Assembly: GCA_022925895.1 (NCBI GenBank)
Contig: JAKSYS010000174.1
Coordinates: 31,886-95,885 of the forward strand
Direction of reading: 5' to 3'
Length of the DNA stretch: 64,000 nucleotides
DNA from: Fragilaria crotonensis
Lineage: Eukaryota; Bacillariophyta; Fragilariophyceae; Fragilariales; Fragilariaceae
Part shown: piece after piece, positions 42,442-53,491 of the stretch
Numbering within the stretch: the stretch's first letter is position 1
Layout: each line of letters starts with the position of its first letter
Made by a program: the position numbers and the translations under genes
The notes under the pieces: model-generated
The model's database searches: none
Seen by the model: the letters and a program-made list of their open reading frames with translations, nothing else
Told to the model about the DNA's origin: nothing

Positions 42442-45272
42442 CGTAATCGCTCGTTTGCAGTTTTGTGATGGGTGACCTTTTTTTAATGAACACTGCACAG
42501 TATTTCTACTAGATGTTTTTCACACTCGGTCCAGCTGCCGGAGTGAAAAACTATGATATGTCGGTTTTTCGCGAGGGCGTTTCGTAATGACCCGAAGCGC
42601 ATGTGGCAAACTCGAGCTCTGATTCATGACAGACGGCCAGCACAAGGCATCAAATCCGGGAACGGGCAACGCACCGAAGAAGCCTGAAGGCTTCTTGTTT
42701 TTCGTTTTTACTCATGTCGCTGGAACTTTTTGAGCTCGAGGTACCGATCGTAGTTAAGTAATGGTAGTTGCGGAGAAAAGGTGAAATTCGTACCACATGG
42801 CTTTAACCGTCGGCACCGTTCCAGCTTCGTCTAAACGGTACCGAGGCTTCAGAACCGGTATTCGTATTCGGCGTACTGGACATTGGACAGGTTCATGTTG
42901 GTGTAACCGATGTAGGAGTATCTAGTATCTATGACATACTAGCTCCAAACGGGTTGCAAGTGTACCTCCGATAAAAATAGAAGAAGGATCCAAAAACTCT
43001 GGGTCAACTCGTATAACTTAGTACATCTCTACAGGAGTTTTAAATCCAGTCCAATGAGCAATTCTCAGACACAAAAAATACTTCGAGTATAGCGTTGTAA
43101 GCACGTGTATTATGTACGTCCTGGTACATGCATGAAAACGGGCAGCGCAATAGCAATGACAACACCACAACATTGACAACAATTTCTTTTTGGCCCAATT
43201 GCATCCTTGGGGACAAGTCACCACCACCCGTTCTAGAGAGATTGATACATCTGTACAAGTCTGATTTCGTGGTAGTGTATCCGATGCACGAATCACTGAA
43301 GGCAGCAAAATTGATGGTGGCTTAATTCTAAGTTACTCGGAGGACTTGCGAAAGGAGTGTTTGGAATCTCAACCTCCCTATGGACTGTTGATTGGAGCGT
43401 TGGTTCGACTGACAGCATTGGATTATCTTTTGGAACATCACTTGGATGGTCAGAGAATGCTCGATGGTGGGCTTATGGGAATTCCTGCTGGCCACGACAA
43501 TAATCGAGAAATACCTCCGCACCGATGGAATGTCTGATGGAGCGTCCGATGGCGTACTCGATCGAAGTCCAGTTTGGATTGCTGTTAACGAAGGCATATG
43601 GCAGGTAAAAATTGGAGTAGGCAGGGAATTTAGGAGGAGACATCACTGGGTGCATCAGATGGAATGTTTGACGGCATTGCTGACTGCTCATCCGACTGAT
43701 CCACAAAGACTAGTATGGCGAGACTGAGAGCGGGATTGAATTCCTGCTGACTGGGTCCGTGATGGAATCATTGAAGGTACACTCAATGGAACATCCAACT
43801 GTTGAACACTTGGGGAAGGAGTTGTTGTGCCTGGCGCGAGGTTGGCAATCTCAACTTCTCAGCAATCGAATTGTTGGTTCTGGGAGAGTTGGTTTGATCC
43901 CCAACTGACTGCTTGCCATACCGTTACTTGCTGGCTAGTCAAATTGAGTACTTCGATGGCAGACTCGCTTGATAGAATCCCAGAGGCAACAGGAAGGCTT
44001 TATGGAATCTCTGACTACAACAATGATGTTATACCTGATGGTGTGTCGGAAATGCCATGCAGCAGGAAAGGGCCTGTTTCGTTGTCGTACCTCTACTCCT
44101 AAGCTAACAGCGGCGAGGCACTCAAGTGATACCTTCAGTTTGAAGATGCTGGGGTGGAGACTGTGGTACTCCAAGTTTATTACGTAATGAATCAGTTAGT
44201 AATGTGATGTTGATTGAGTTAGCATCATTTGCGTTAGGATTGATTTACCAACAGAGAGTGCGAATTAGGCAAACTACGCCAGTACTTGTACCTGGTAGTG
44301 CAGTACAATTGTACGTTGTTCTAAGAGCGTTGGCGGCGAAAAAAGGACGTGCCCTCAAAAGTGTCCTTGACGCTTATTTCTGTCACGTACTAAACGTACA
44401 CGCATGTACGGCAATTCTTTTTGTTTTTCCATCACGCATCGGAGGTACACTTGCAACCCGTTTGGAGGTCGTACAGTACGTATCTACTCCCAAGTACTTG
44501 GAGAGTTCAACCGGTATTACGGTATTACAGTGCTCCGATTACTGGAGTATTCCAGTAGTAGTACAGCGCAAACGCACTGCCGTCTAAAAATGTAAGAGAA
44601 AACGTATTATCAGTATTTTGTTCCATGAACATAGTTGAGGCACTCGACTTGTCTGAATGCCGATGACACAAAACAACCTTAGTTCCCGTTGCCTAGCAGA
44701 CTACTCGACCGTGAGCATATTCCTACATGTCAATGGATTATTATCATATTATCATACATAGGTCCTGGACTTGTGGGGTAGTACATTAAATGCATCACTA
44801 CCAGTAGTAGTTCCGGGTAGTACATGTCGATGCGGCAAACGCAGAGCAAAGAGATGCATGCTAGCTATTATAGAATGGTACATCGAACAGCTAATCGGCA
44901 TCGACGTAGCTTGTCATCCAGAATCCAACTTAACCGTTCTTTGCACAATTGAGCTTTTCTAGGCACTGTAGAAGTAGCGTCGACAATATCCAAGTCTGTT
45001 TTTTCAAGACCAACAAGATTCCAAGTTAGGGGCGTGCTCAAGACTAGTTCCTGGTGGTATTTAGAGCAGCCTGGTACGACGTAATACAGCTGCTACGTAG
45101 TCACCTGATGTCAAATTGATCTGCACGTGATAGGTAGAATGGAGAACAACGTACATTGGGAAGCATAGTAAATGGTGGCAACAGATGAACTAGTACATGC
45201 ATACTACCAGTAGTTAGAATATCCCTTCCTTGTTGTGGGCGGACAAGAGATGATTTGAGTCTTGACAAGAGT
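42442..45272. other. 2.8-kb gene-free stretch with degenerate repeats
   Basis: No conserved reading frame or RNA gene was found on either strand. Between about 43430 and 44100 the plus strand is rich in imperfect GATGGAATGTCTGATGG-like units that translate as Asp-Gly-Ser/Met strings (DGMSDGASDGVLD), but frames change often. This could be the relic of a repeat-rich protein gene. From 44270 to 44560 the sequence is unusually dense in GTAC and AGTACT. Confidence 0.45.
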
Positions 45273-45291
45273 TTAGACAGGTCCCACGCTT

Positions 45292-45980
45292 CTAAATAAA
45301 ATAACTCCACATGGCCATGACAATCGAAATGAGCGCCACCAGCCCCGCAGCTGTCGCCAGGACAGATGAAATATTTCCCAGCAAATCAACATTATTCGTC
45401 GTCGGTAGTTGCAGTTGTGATTGTTGCAGTAAGGATGATTCCCGGCAGGAAGCCTCTTCTTCATCCGTTCCTGATGCAGTGCTACCAAGTCTGGGAAGAG
45501 TTGACAAAACATCTTATCTCGAACATTGTGGTCCAAACTTTGATGGGCATACTTTCGTTTCTGAAGAGTGGTCGTTTCTATGGACCCCGCCGTGGGCGCA
45601 GTCTCAAGCATGAAGGAATACAATCCCGTCAAAATAGTACTGACAGACCACATGGGGTTCCAGGACTCTGGATGAAAGTCACTCATACTGAGACACAAGC
45701 GTCGATCGGTCACGAATCGACCTGAGGGTGTACACATAATAACAGAGGGAGGCTTGAGGGGATATTCCTTTGGAAACAACAATTTGCCATGATAGAAGCC
45801 GCCTTCGTACGGCGTTCCCGCAGAACCTTCAATCACATAGTGCCATTCCAACACATTCGATTCCAATGGCCTTGCAAGAATTTTAGGAGATGTTATGGGA
45901 TCTCGGCGCAACGCCATGAGTTCCCGAGTCAGCCGTCGTGTTCCAATATCATTTGGTTGTTGTTTGTGCTGTTGTGCCAT
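45292..45980 (-). CDS. UBE2J2: UBE2J2/Ubc6-type ubiquitin-conjugating enzyme (ER tail-anchored), one apparent frameshift
   Basis: The start at 45980 opens with RRLTRELMALRRDPI and proceeds through SNVLEWHYVIEGSAGTPYEG, FPKEYPLKPPSV and the active-site segment RRLCLSMSDFHPESWNPMWS, in which the Cys accepts ubiquitin. This segment is characteristic of the J2/Ubc6 class used in ER-associated degradation. After LHQERMKK the frame runs on to 45273 with no sense. A frame one base away gives a Gln/Ser-rich linker and the hydrophobic tail SVLATAAGLVALISIVMAMW, ending at 45292, exactly the expected tail anchor. A single base is thus missing near 45450, beside the GAAGAAGAGG run. The protein would face the cytosol on the ER membrane. 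Confidence is high for the family and moderate for intactness. Confidence 0.85.
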
Positions 45981-46564
45981 TTTTGTTAATGTTACAGTCG
46001 CTGTTTCAGCGTGACCTTCGGCTTTGGCGTTAACAATAAGTTCGTTGTTGTTGACTTTCGCTGCTCTACGAGTCAGTCTCAGTCTTTGGTCAATCGTAGG
46101 AACAAGTTGCGGCGTCCAAGTTGACGCTTGACTAAATGCGCCGTTCGTAGCTGCTGGTCCTTGATGATCCGGTTGTTTCGATTCGTGTGTTACGCGTAGG
46201 TTATACGTGTCGTATCGATGAAAACTTTTCTACATCTCTATCGCGAGAAACGAGAAACCCATCGTGTTTCTACTTGGAGGTCGGAGTACCATTGCATCGT
46301 ACCAGGCACTGAATGCTGGGCGGTTATGCAACTTCAGATGACTTCGATAGAACGGGTGGCACCGCTACCATCGCGTACGGACTCTCAATACTGCCATTAC
46401 ATGTACCAGTATTGGTACAACGAGTACACCAGTACTGGCGTATGTGCACATAGCGGGTACTGGGTACTCGGGATTCGAAATGTAATTGTCGTATGATGAC
46501 GTAGTTGGCGTGCCATTTAATCGGATCCCATGTTTCACGACGAATGATGACCGATGACCGCTGT
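45981..46564. other. Upstream region of the UBE2J2-type gene, no further gene seen
   Basis: The first 150 bp are open on the minus strand in frame with the enzyme, but without family resemblance, so probably 5' UTR. From 46380 to 46460 there is a cluster of GTAC-containing inverted repeats (TGTACCAGTATTGGTACA). Confidence 0.45.
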
Positions 46565-46568
46565 TTTG

Positions 46569-46689
46569 TGAGTATGGCTGCCATAAAGTACAGCAAACAA
46601 CGAGGATAGACGTATAAACGTATAATCTAAAATTGTGCGGTCTGCGTTACGCCCATACCGTTGTACTGTATACTGTCCACCTTTTCTCA
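46569..46689 (-). repeat. Copia 3' LTR (121 bp)
   Basis: Matches 53079-53188 with two substitutions over 106 bp, plus an 11-bp extra segment (TATGGCTGCCA on the plus strand) near its outer end. High similarity of the two LTRs implies a fairly young insertion, but with so few sites age cannot be given. Confidence 0.85.
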
Positions 46690-46849
46690 GTCCCCTCGAG
46701 CTAATAGGGCAGGATTGGCATGTTAGGTCGCCATGGTGGACTTCGCGTCGTATTGCCTCATTCTAGATATGCACACTGATATTTAGTCACCACAAGACAT
46801 GGGACAAGGGAACCCTGAATAACCTGCGAACCTCCTCGGAGGGGGAGCA

Positions 46850-49800
46850 TCAAGTGTGATCGGCAAGGTCGTACAAGATGAGACTAACCAAATGGTCTCT
46901 CTTCTGTCCTCCTGGCATAATCTTCGTACATATGTCAGCAGGATTGTCATGGGTTGATACATGTGCAGTAATACATTCACCCATGGCAACGGCTTCACGC
47001 ACTGCGTGATAACACACTGAATTCGATTTCTTCTTCAGCGTCGATTCCGGCCTCTGCGTATTGTGGATCACCGACATGTTGTCGCCATAAATAAACGACG
47101 GGCCGTCAATGGGCACTCCCATCATGCGTAGTTTATATCGTAGTCCCCTTAGTGCCTCCATTCCGTGTTTCATGGCGACGAATTCAGCGCCGAAGACGCT
47201 CGTTTCGATCGTTGCCTGCTTCTTGGAATACCATATCACGGGAGACATGTTGAGGTAAATGAGGAATCCAGTCCGAGATCTTCGGGTACGTTGATCCCCA
47301 GCATGATCTGAATCCACAAACAATCGAATGTCTACATCCTTCCCACGGGGTGGTGGTGCATTTGGCGGTATCGCCTCCGTCACGTCGCCGTAAAATGCCT
47401 TCCAATCACATTCTTTGAAGGCACTTCGATCAATGTCCGGATATGATGGGTCGAATACAATCCGGGCATTGTGTTTCTTCTCCAAATGGTTGAAGAGGTG
47501 AAATACGGCTTCCAAGTGGCCTTCACGTGGCATTACAAGGTATGACGACAGTTCGGACACCTCCGTTATGATGTCCACCCTCCCAAGTTCGACGCACCAT
47601 CGCAGAACTCCGATCTGAGATTGGTAGTAAAATGCCGCATGTTCGGGAGATAACTCGGGCGTGACATCAAGTTCGGGTGAGTAATTCAATGGGAACGGTC
47701 CAGACGACCGCTTTGCCCATTTCCTGGTCGGGAACTGCGCCGCGTGAAAGTCTCTTACGTTCGCGACGGCAGCCTGGATATATTTACTGGAGCTCATGCC
47801 CCAAGCGATAACGCCATTTGGCAAGGTTACAGTCCTCAGCTTCGCACCAAGGTAAAACTCGGGATCGCGCATTGAGCCAGGCTTGGTCTTGAAGAAGTGA
47901 TCAATGTCCTTCAAAGCCTTGATCCCATCGTGATGGACGACAAGAATATCGTCCACATATAACAGACAATATGCATAGTACTTATAACCATCTTCCGGGC
48001 GTACCTCTGGTCTATACCATAGGTCGTGGTCGGCCTTGCACGACTCCCATCCAAGGTGTCGCATGCAGTCTGCAAGGTGGTTTCTAAAAGATGCCCCAGC
48101 CGACTTCAAACCATATAAGGCTCGGACAATAATCGCACGTTTCCCGGCGTCTTGTCCGAACTCAGGTCCCAGACGGCACCAGATCTTTTCCCCAACCGGG
48201 GCCGTTAAGTATGCGTTCTCGATATCAGCGGTCTTGACCTCGAGATCGTTCAGAGCTGCTAGAGTTAGCGCAATCCGAACTGATTCGCGTGACACAACGC
48301 TCGCGTATGTAACCGTCCCGGACGTAGGCCTGGTCATGTGACCTCCAGCCACGAGCCGGGCCTTTCGCTGGAAGTCTTCCATTTTAACGTCGAAGACTAA
48401 GTGGCATTTCATTTCCTGGAACGTTGGTGGTGGGTCGTTCCCATCGTCCAGTACTTCGAATGCGACGCGAACCTTTGACATTTCTTTTCGGATGGCGTCT
48501 TGCCATAGTGTGTTGCCGTTTTCACGGTCAATCCTCACACAATCCTCGTATGTCTTGGGTATCTCGATCCCAAATTTGTGAGTGCGTTTATGATAACGCT
48601 TGTTCACTGCAGCGATGATGCGATTCCTCCGTTTCAGCGTGAACGGTACCCACCACGCAAACGCTGCTTCTCCATCGATACCATGGGCGACGGCGTACTC
48701 TGCGACCTCAATCGGATTCGACTCCTTTAGGTCAGCTAGCCGCTCCCATGACGTCGTCCCATCCTTCCACTCGACGCAAAGATGCCAGCCTTTCGTCGTT
48801 TGTCGCATACGTCGGTTTGAGCCCCTCTGAATCCACATATCCGCCCGAGCAACGGCGGATTCACCCCTCCTGTGGTCAGTAATCCCGGCCAAGAGTAGGT
48901 ACTGGTTACCTTCCGAGTCGCACTGGGCATACATGTTTTGGGCGATGATATTAGCAGCGACTTCTGTTTTCTGGCCATCGGAGAACTCGACTTCATACGT
49001 GCGCGTATCGAGGATGGGGTTCACATTTGATTTTCCCCGGAGGGTTCCATCGGCCTGCCGCTTCCTGCCGCGAACCTTCGCCGTCAGGACGGAGTCCCCT
49101 ATTGGTAGCAAGACCTGAGCACCGACGTACTGGTCATAGGTGTCCTCGTCCACGTCATCGGCTTCAGGAACAAATCTTGGGCCCGTTTCTTCCTCACCAT
49201 CTTCGTATGGTTCATAAATGGGAGTCCCAAGGTCCTCCAGTTCCGAGTCTGTGACAAAATCCTCATACTTAAATGAATCGCCCAACTTCTTGTTGACCGA
49301 CGTGGTGAATCCCTCCCTCTCTTTCTTGTGCGTTTCGTCCAACAACTCGTCTGGTGTCAAAGAACGAACTGTGGAACGATAAACAACCTCACCATTCGCT
49401 TTGATGACCTTGCGAGTCATCGCAGGCCCAATATCAATAGCCGGTCCTAGGTCACGGCCCAGGACCATCTTGTCGTCGGGGTATGTCGCTGATGTGTCGC
49501 GGAACATAACCCACTCGTACCAACCGAACAGGGCAATCGCTGATACATCGGCGGTGTCACCCTTTACTATCGTTTCTGGCACCTGCCCATTCAGTCGGAA
49601 ATGATCGTGCGCAGTCAGGGATCGCACATAGGCCTCCCGCTCAAGGCAATGGTCCCAAAGACGCTTCGGCGCCTTTGAGCGAACCATCTGCCGACCAACT
49701 CCTCGCTTCAATTCCCGGATCGCCGCCTCAGCCGCATTCGACCAAGGCGTATGAGGCTCTGTCTGCTTGACTCTCGTGCCCACTTCCCGGCATTTCCTGC

Positions 49801-50997
49801 GGAAGTCACCGAGAAGTTGTTCCTTCGCGTTGTCCATTATGAGGGTGTTCGGAACGCCCTCCCTCTGGAACATTATCGACAAGCCTTCATGCGCCTGGCT
49901 TTTCTTGCGCATGGGGTATGCACGGCACCATCCGTCTGGCGTCGCAAAGATCTGTGCATAATTATTCCCCCTCGCCGATGCCGTGTTGGATATTAGCGTA
50001 TCCGTAAAACAGTCGATCGGCAGTCGACGATATCGGAGCTGTCTGTCGTTGGTTCGAAACCGGCGTGACAGCGTAGGGTGGAGCAGTGTCCGGATGCCAC
50101 GTTGGGTGGTCGCTTTCATCGTTCGACGGGCAGTGTGTATGTCGATACCCATGTTCTTCGCAAGGTGCTCTGCTTCAAATTGCTTCCCTTTATCTCGCAC
50201 CCGGACAGTCTGAATGGAGCTGCCGAGTTCGATCGGTAACAGGCTTCGTCCAATGCAACTGAGATTGATTGCAGGGAGAGTCGGACACCGTCGTGATCGA
50301 TGTTCGTTTGCTGCGCCAGGGATGTGTTGGAGACCATGCAAATTCGGTGCGGTCTGGGTGCAGCACCAATACGGTCCCCTGTCTCTGACACATACTTGGT
50401 GAGCGCATCCTCCTGTTCTGCGAACGACGTATCGTGCGGATCATATTCCGGTTCGTCGCTCGTTAAGGTTAAGTGAGGAAGTGTCTCATATTCCTCAATC
50501 GTCGGCTTCCTCGTTGGAAACGACGAGGAAACCCCTTTTAAAGACAAAGGAATGACGAATGGTTCATCCGAATCAGCCATCGGTATCACGATCGAATGCG
50601 TGAGCTCATCAGGGTTGTCAGTCAAGAATCGTGGCGTGTCATTTATCTTGACGTCATTCAGGCGAACTTGCATCGTCGCGAGTAGGTTGTGGCTAATCGT
50701 CGGATATAGATGGCTTGGTTGATAACCAAGATCACAGTTTGGCCGGTCACTGCATCATCATATGCCAATGCTGCAGAGATTGTACGCAGATTAGAAGTGA
50801 CCGGTCCGGTAGGGTCGTAACCGGATACGTTAATTGGTCTGTCATAATCGTGGACTAATAACGCGTTACTGCCAATCACACATTGGTCAGCGTGTGAGTC
50901 GAGGTCGGTCCGAGATTCGGTCACCGAAACGTCGACCGAACTAAACGAACGAAGAGCCGAAACATTGCGAGTACAGCAACCGTTTCGGTAAGTGCTG
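46850..50997 (-). pseudogene. Copia pol: protease, integrase, reverse transcriptase, RNase H; two frameshifts
   Basis: Protease frame (LDSHADQCVIG active-site box) continues in the gag frame after the gag TGA and ends at 50658. The linker and start of integrase are in a second frame (50673-50116). A third frame (50341-46850, 1,163 codons) holds the integrase core with D (PIDCFTD), D (LIMDNAKE) and E (WSNAAEAAIRELKR). It then has reverse transcriptase with KTADIENAYLTAP and catalytic YVDD in LLYVDDILVVHHD, and RNase H with FVDSDHAG, SVFGAEFVAMKHG and IYGDNMSVI. The first break lies near 50690, after QAIYIRRLA, and the second near 50215. Active-site residues are all kept, so damage is limited to one stop and two indels. 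Confidence 0.85.
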
Positions 50998-50999
50998 TG

Positions 51000-52508
51000 T
51001 CACTTCGACTTCTTAGGGCTCGCCTGACGGGTGAGCGACGAATTGGAACGATTCGTACCAGCAGAGTGCTTTGCAGTAGTGCTTGGTTGTGTGCCAGTCG
51101 ACGAATCGGACGCGGCTGACGCATCATCTATGTCAGCTTTACCCATTTGCTTGGCGAGTTGGGCAACGGTCCGGTTCAGTCCCTTCAAGGTCTTATTGAC
51201 TGCCTTGTTTGAGTCGCCCTTTCCTTTCTCCTTCTTTCCGGTTTTGCTATCCTTCGCCCCGGGTTTGTGGCCACGCTTCGCGCGTTTGTTGGCCAGATCC
51301 CTTTTCTGGGCGGGGGAAAGAGCATCATATTCCGCTTTCGTGTAGTAACGGTCCTCCGCCTCGTCACTCGCATGCTTTCGCTTACCCCCGCTAACCTTGA
51401 CTTCGGAGACGTTAACGTCCCTCGGATTCCCCTTCGACTTGGAGGACATCTGCTTAATGAAGTCTTGGTAGAGGGTGACGCACGCATCAAAATCACTGCG
51501 GAGAGTCGCGTCGGAGTAGATACGAGTCTTCACGGAATCAAGTTTGTCGGTCTTGATCCCTTCAATCAAGAAGCGTACCTTGGACCGTGGGTCAATCCCG
51601 ACATACCCGTGTTCGACCAATCCCTCCATAATAGAGTGCTGCTGCTTGTGGACGTTGACGTAGCGTTCAAAGTTCCACCTCCTCTGTTCGCCATTGTAGA
51701 CGGTAGAGTTCAGCTTGGATTCCGCCTGCGAGGCCATGTTATCCACATTGTTCGGGCCTAGGTAATGGGCGTACAAAGCAAGGTATGCCTTCCGGCCATC
51801 GCGTGTGCGTTGCGCAGGCTTCACGTATGTCCAACAATCATGAGAACGAGTGATGCGGGCGATAACGTCCCACACCTTCTCACGGTTGATCAAGTACGCT
51901 GGATCAGCTGTACGAACGCCGGCTACCAACGAGAAGTGCGGTGCTCGGGCTATCATCTCGTCCTGCAATGTAGCGTAGCCACCTTCAGGATCGGCAACCG
52001 GCACGTCTTCAGAATCTCGAACGACGTAGGCCAAAGGAATCTTCTTGTCCCCCAAATAGGAACGTAGATACTCAAGAATAGTTTCCATCGTCTTTGGCCA
52101 GTCTCTATCGTTGATAGTTGGCACATCTTCCGAGGGTTTGTAGGTTTCCTCGAATTCACGCAACTCACGAAGAGCACGGATTGAGGCGAGGGTCACATCT
52201 GCCGGCGCGACCGTACGGCCAGTACGGATCTTGTGGCGTAGAAAGAATGCCGCGAGTTTCAAGTTCGTTTCAGCTCGGGCACTCACTTGGATTCCTGGAT
52301 TGGGGACGGGGTTCCCAGCGGCGTTAAGTACCCCTTGGACGACACCCCCAGGGCGACGTAGTAGCTTGCACAGGTTCGCGATATCGTCGTCCGAGAGAAT
52401 CCTGATTTCGTCGAGGGAGTCCAAACCCTGCTCTTCGGTCAGAGCCAGGGCGGCTGCTTCAACGAAGCCGATACGGACGAGAGCGGTGCGAACAGCGGCA
52501 GGTTCCAT
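51000..52508 (-). CDS. Copia gag capsid-like protein
   Basis: 502 residues, intact. It starts MEPAAVRTALVRIGFVEAAA and shows a helical capsid-like centre and a Lys/Ser-rich C-terminal part (KAEYDALSPAQKRDLANKRA, then KGDSNKAVNKTLKGLNRTVA). It has no CCHC zinc knuckle; RNA binding may use the basic tail. The frame ends in TGA (51002-51000) followed by CAC, and the protease lies in the same frame directly afterwards. A single stop separates gag from pol; copia elements usually make one polyprotein. The stop may be a mutation or a leaky stop used to regulate gag to pol ratio. Confidence 0.8.
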   Translation of the reverse strand: MEPAAVRTALVRIGFVEAAALALTEEQGLDSLDEIRILSDDDIANLCKLLRRPGGVVQGVLNAAGNPVPNPGIQVSARAETNLKLAAFFLRHKIRTGRTVAPADVTLASIRALRELREFEETYKPSEDVPTINDRDWPKTMETILEYLRSYLGDKKIPLAYVVRDSEDVPVADPEGGYATLQDEMIARAPHFSLVAGVRTADPAYLINREKVWDVIARITRSHDCWTYVKPAQRTRDGRKAYLALYAHYLGPNNVDNMASQAESKLNSTVYNGEQRRWNFERYVNVHKQQHSIMEGLVEHGYVGIDPRSKVRFLIEGIKTDKLDSVKTRIYSDATLRSDFDACVTLYQDFIKQMSSKSKGNPRDVNVSEVKVSGGKRKHASDEAEDRYYTKAEYDALSPAQKRDLANKRAKRGHKPGAKDSKTGKKEKGKGDSNKAVNKTLKGLNRTVAQLAKQMGKADIDDASAASDSSTGTQPSTTAKHSAGTNRSNSSLTRQASPKKSK

Positions 52509-53078
52509 GCTTCAAAAAGATGAACGATTTTCGCGTAGGAGGAAATTCGCGTCTGCTTCAGAATTGTGCAGTCATTTCCTATTCCTACTCGTATCCCATA
52601 CATAGGGAGTTCTACGACCGTTCAGGCAGTTGTTCACAACGGTCCTGTGGTTGTTCACGGTTAGCGATGCCCCAATTAAATTAATAATTAGGGTGCCTTA
52701 TATATTAATGTCGTGCATCTGGTCGGTGTATACCAAAATGACGATAGGCGTTTTACCCGGATGGTTCGGGGGAGGAGACGAAGCGTCCTTCGTACCCTTC
52801 TGTACGATGCGGTATATCCTCGGTTTGTCCGTTGATAGGATATATATACTCTAGGCCAATGTACCATCAACATTTAAGGTGCACAAGAGTAAGGCAGTTC
52901 AACGCATGCCCAGGCCCGCCGCGAATTCTTCATGGTCATGAGTCATGAATCCGGCATGATGTCGGTTGCCGGCGACCGTCGTTCCGCGTTAATCCCTTCC
53001 GCGGACAAATGGTTCTCGTTGAGACAAATCCACAATGGTCCTGGCACGACCATCGAGACTATGTTGGGTCTGATAAAC

Positions 53079-53188
53079 TGAGTAAAGTACAGCAAGCAAC
53101 GAGGATAGACGTATAAACGTATAAACTAAAATTGTGCGGTCTGCGTTACGCCCATACCGTTGTACTGTATACTGTCCACCTTTTCTCA
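53079..53188 (-). repeat. Copia 5' LTR (110 bp)
   Basis: Begins TGAGAAAAGG and ends CTTTACTCA on the minus strand. See the other LTR at 46569-46689. The internal sequence next to it reads GTTTATCAGACCC, a plausible primer-binding site. Confidence 0.85.
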
Positions 53189-53491
53189 TTTGGAGGGAAT
53201 GCGGTTGACAGACGCTTTCAATTTAAGTACAGTACGAGTAGTATTACAGTAGCACGAGTACAAGACAGAAGACAGTGATTCCCAGGTCTAAACCATATAG
53301 TTTAAGCTACCCTGCTACTCATAGGACAACGAGTAAGGAGGCAGCCTAGAAGTAAACAAGGCATACAACTTGGAATACCAGGTAAACCACGACGAGTTCC
53401 TGGTCGTTGTTAACGAAAACTACATACCACATCATTGAGAGCAAAAGGCCGTTGGTCGTAATCCCTCTGCCGATGAGGAAGTGAAAAATGT

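Larger units (their letters stand above)
46569..53188 (-). mobile_element. Ty1/copia LTR retrotransposon, 6.6 kb
   Basis: Minus strand, 5' to 3': LTR (53079-53188), 571-nt leader, gag, protease, integrase, reverse transcriptase, RNase H, polypurine-like GAGGGGAC, LTR (46569-46689). The LTRs begin TGAG and end CTCA. A TTTG on both outer sides (46565-46568 and 53189-53192) is compatible with a short target-site duplication. Integrase before RT places it in copia. The TATCAGAC downstream of the 5' LTR resembles the initiator-tRNA-type primer site common in copia elements. Confidence 0.9.

Noticed and set aside
51000-51002. Selenocysteine codon at the gag/pol TGA
   Set aside because: No flanking redox motif and no visible SECIS-type structure; mutation or simple readthrough is more economical.
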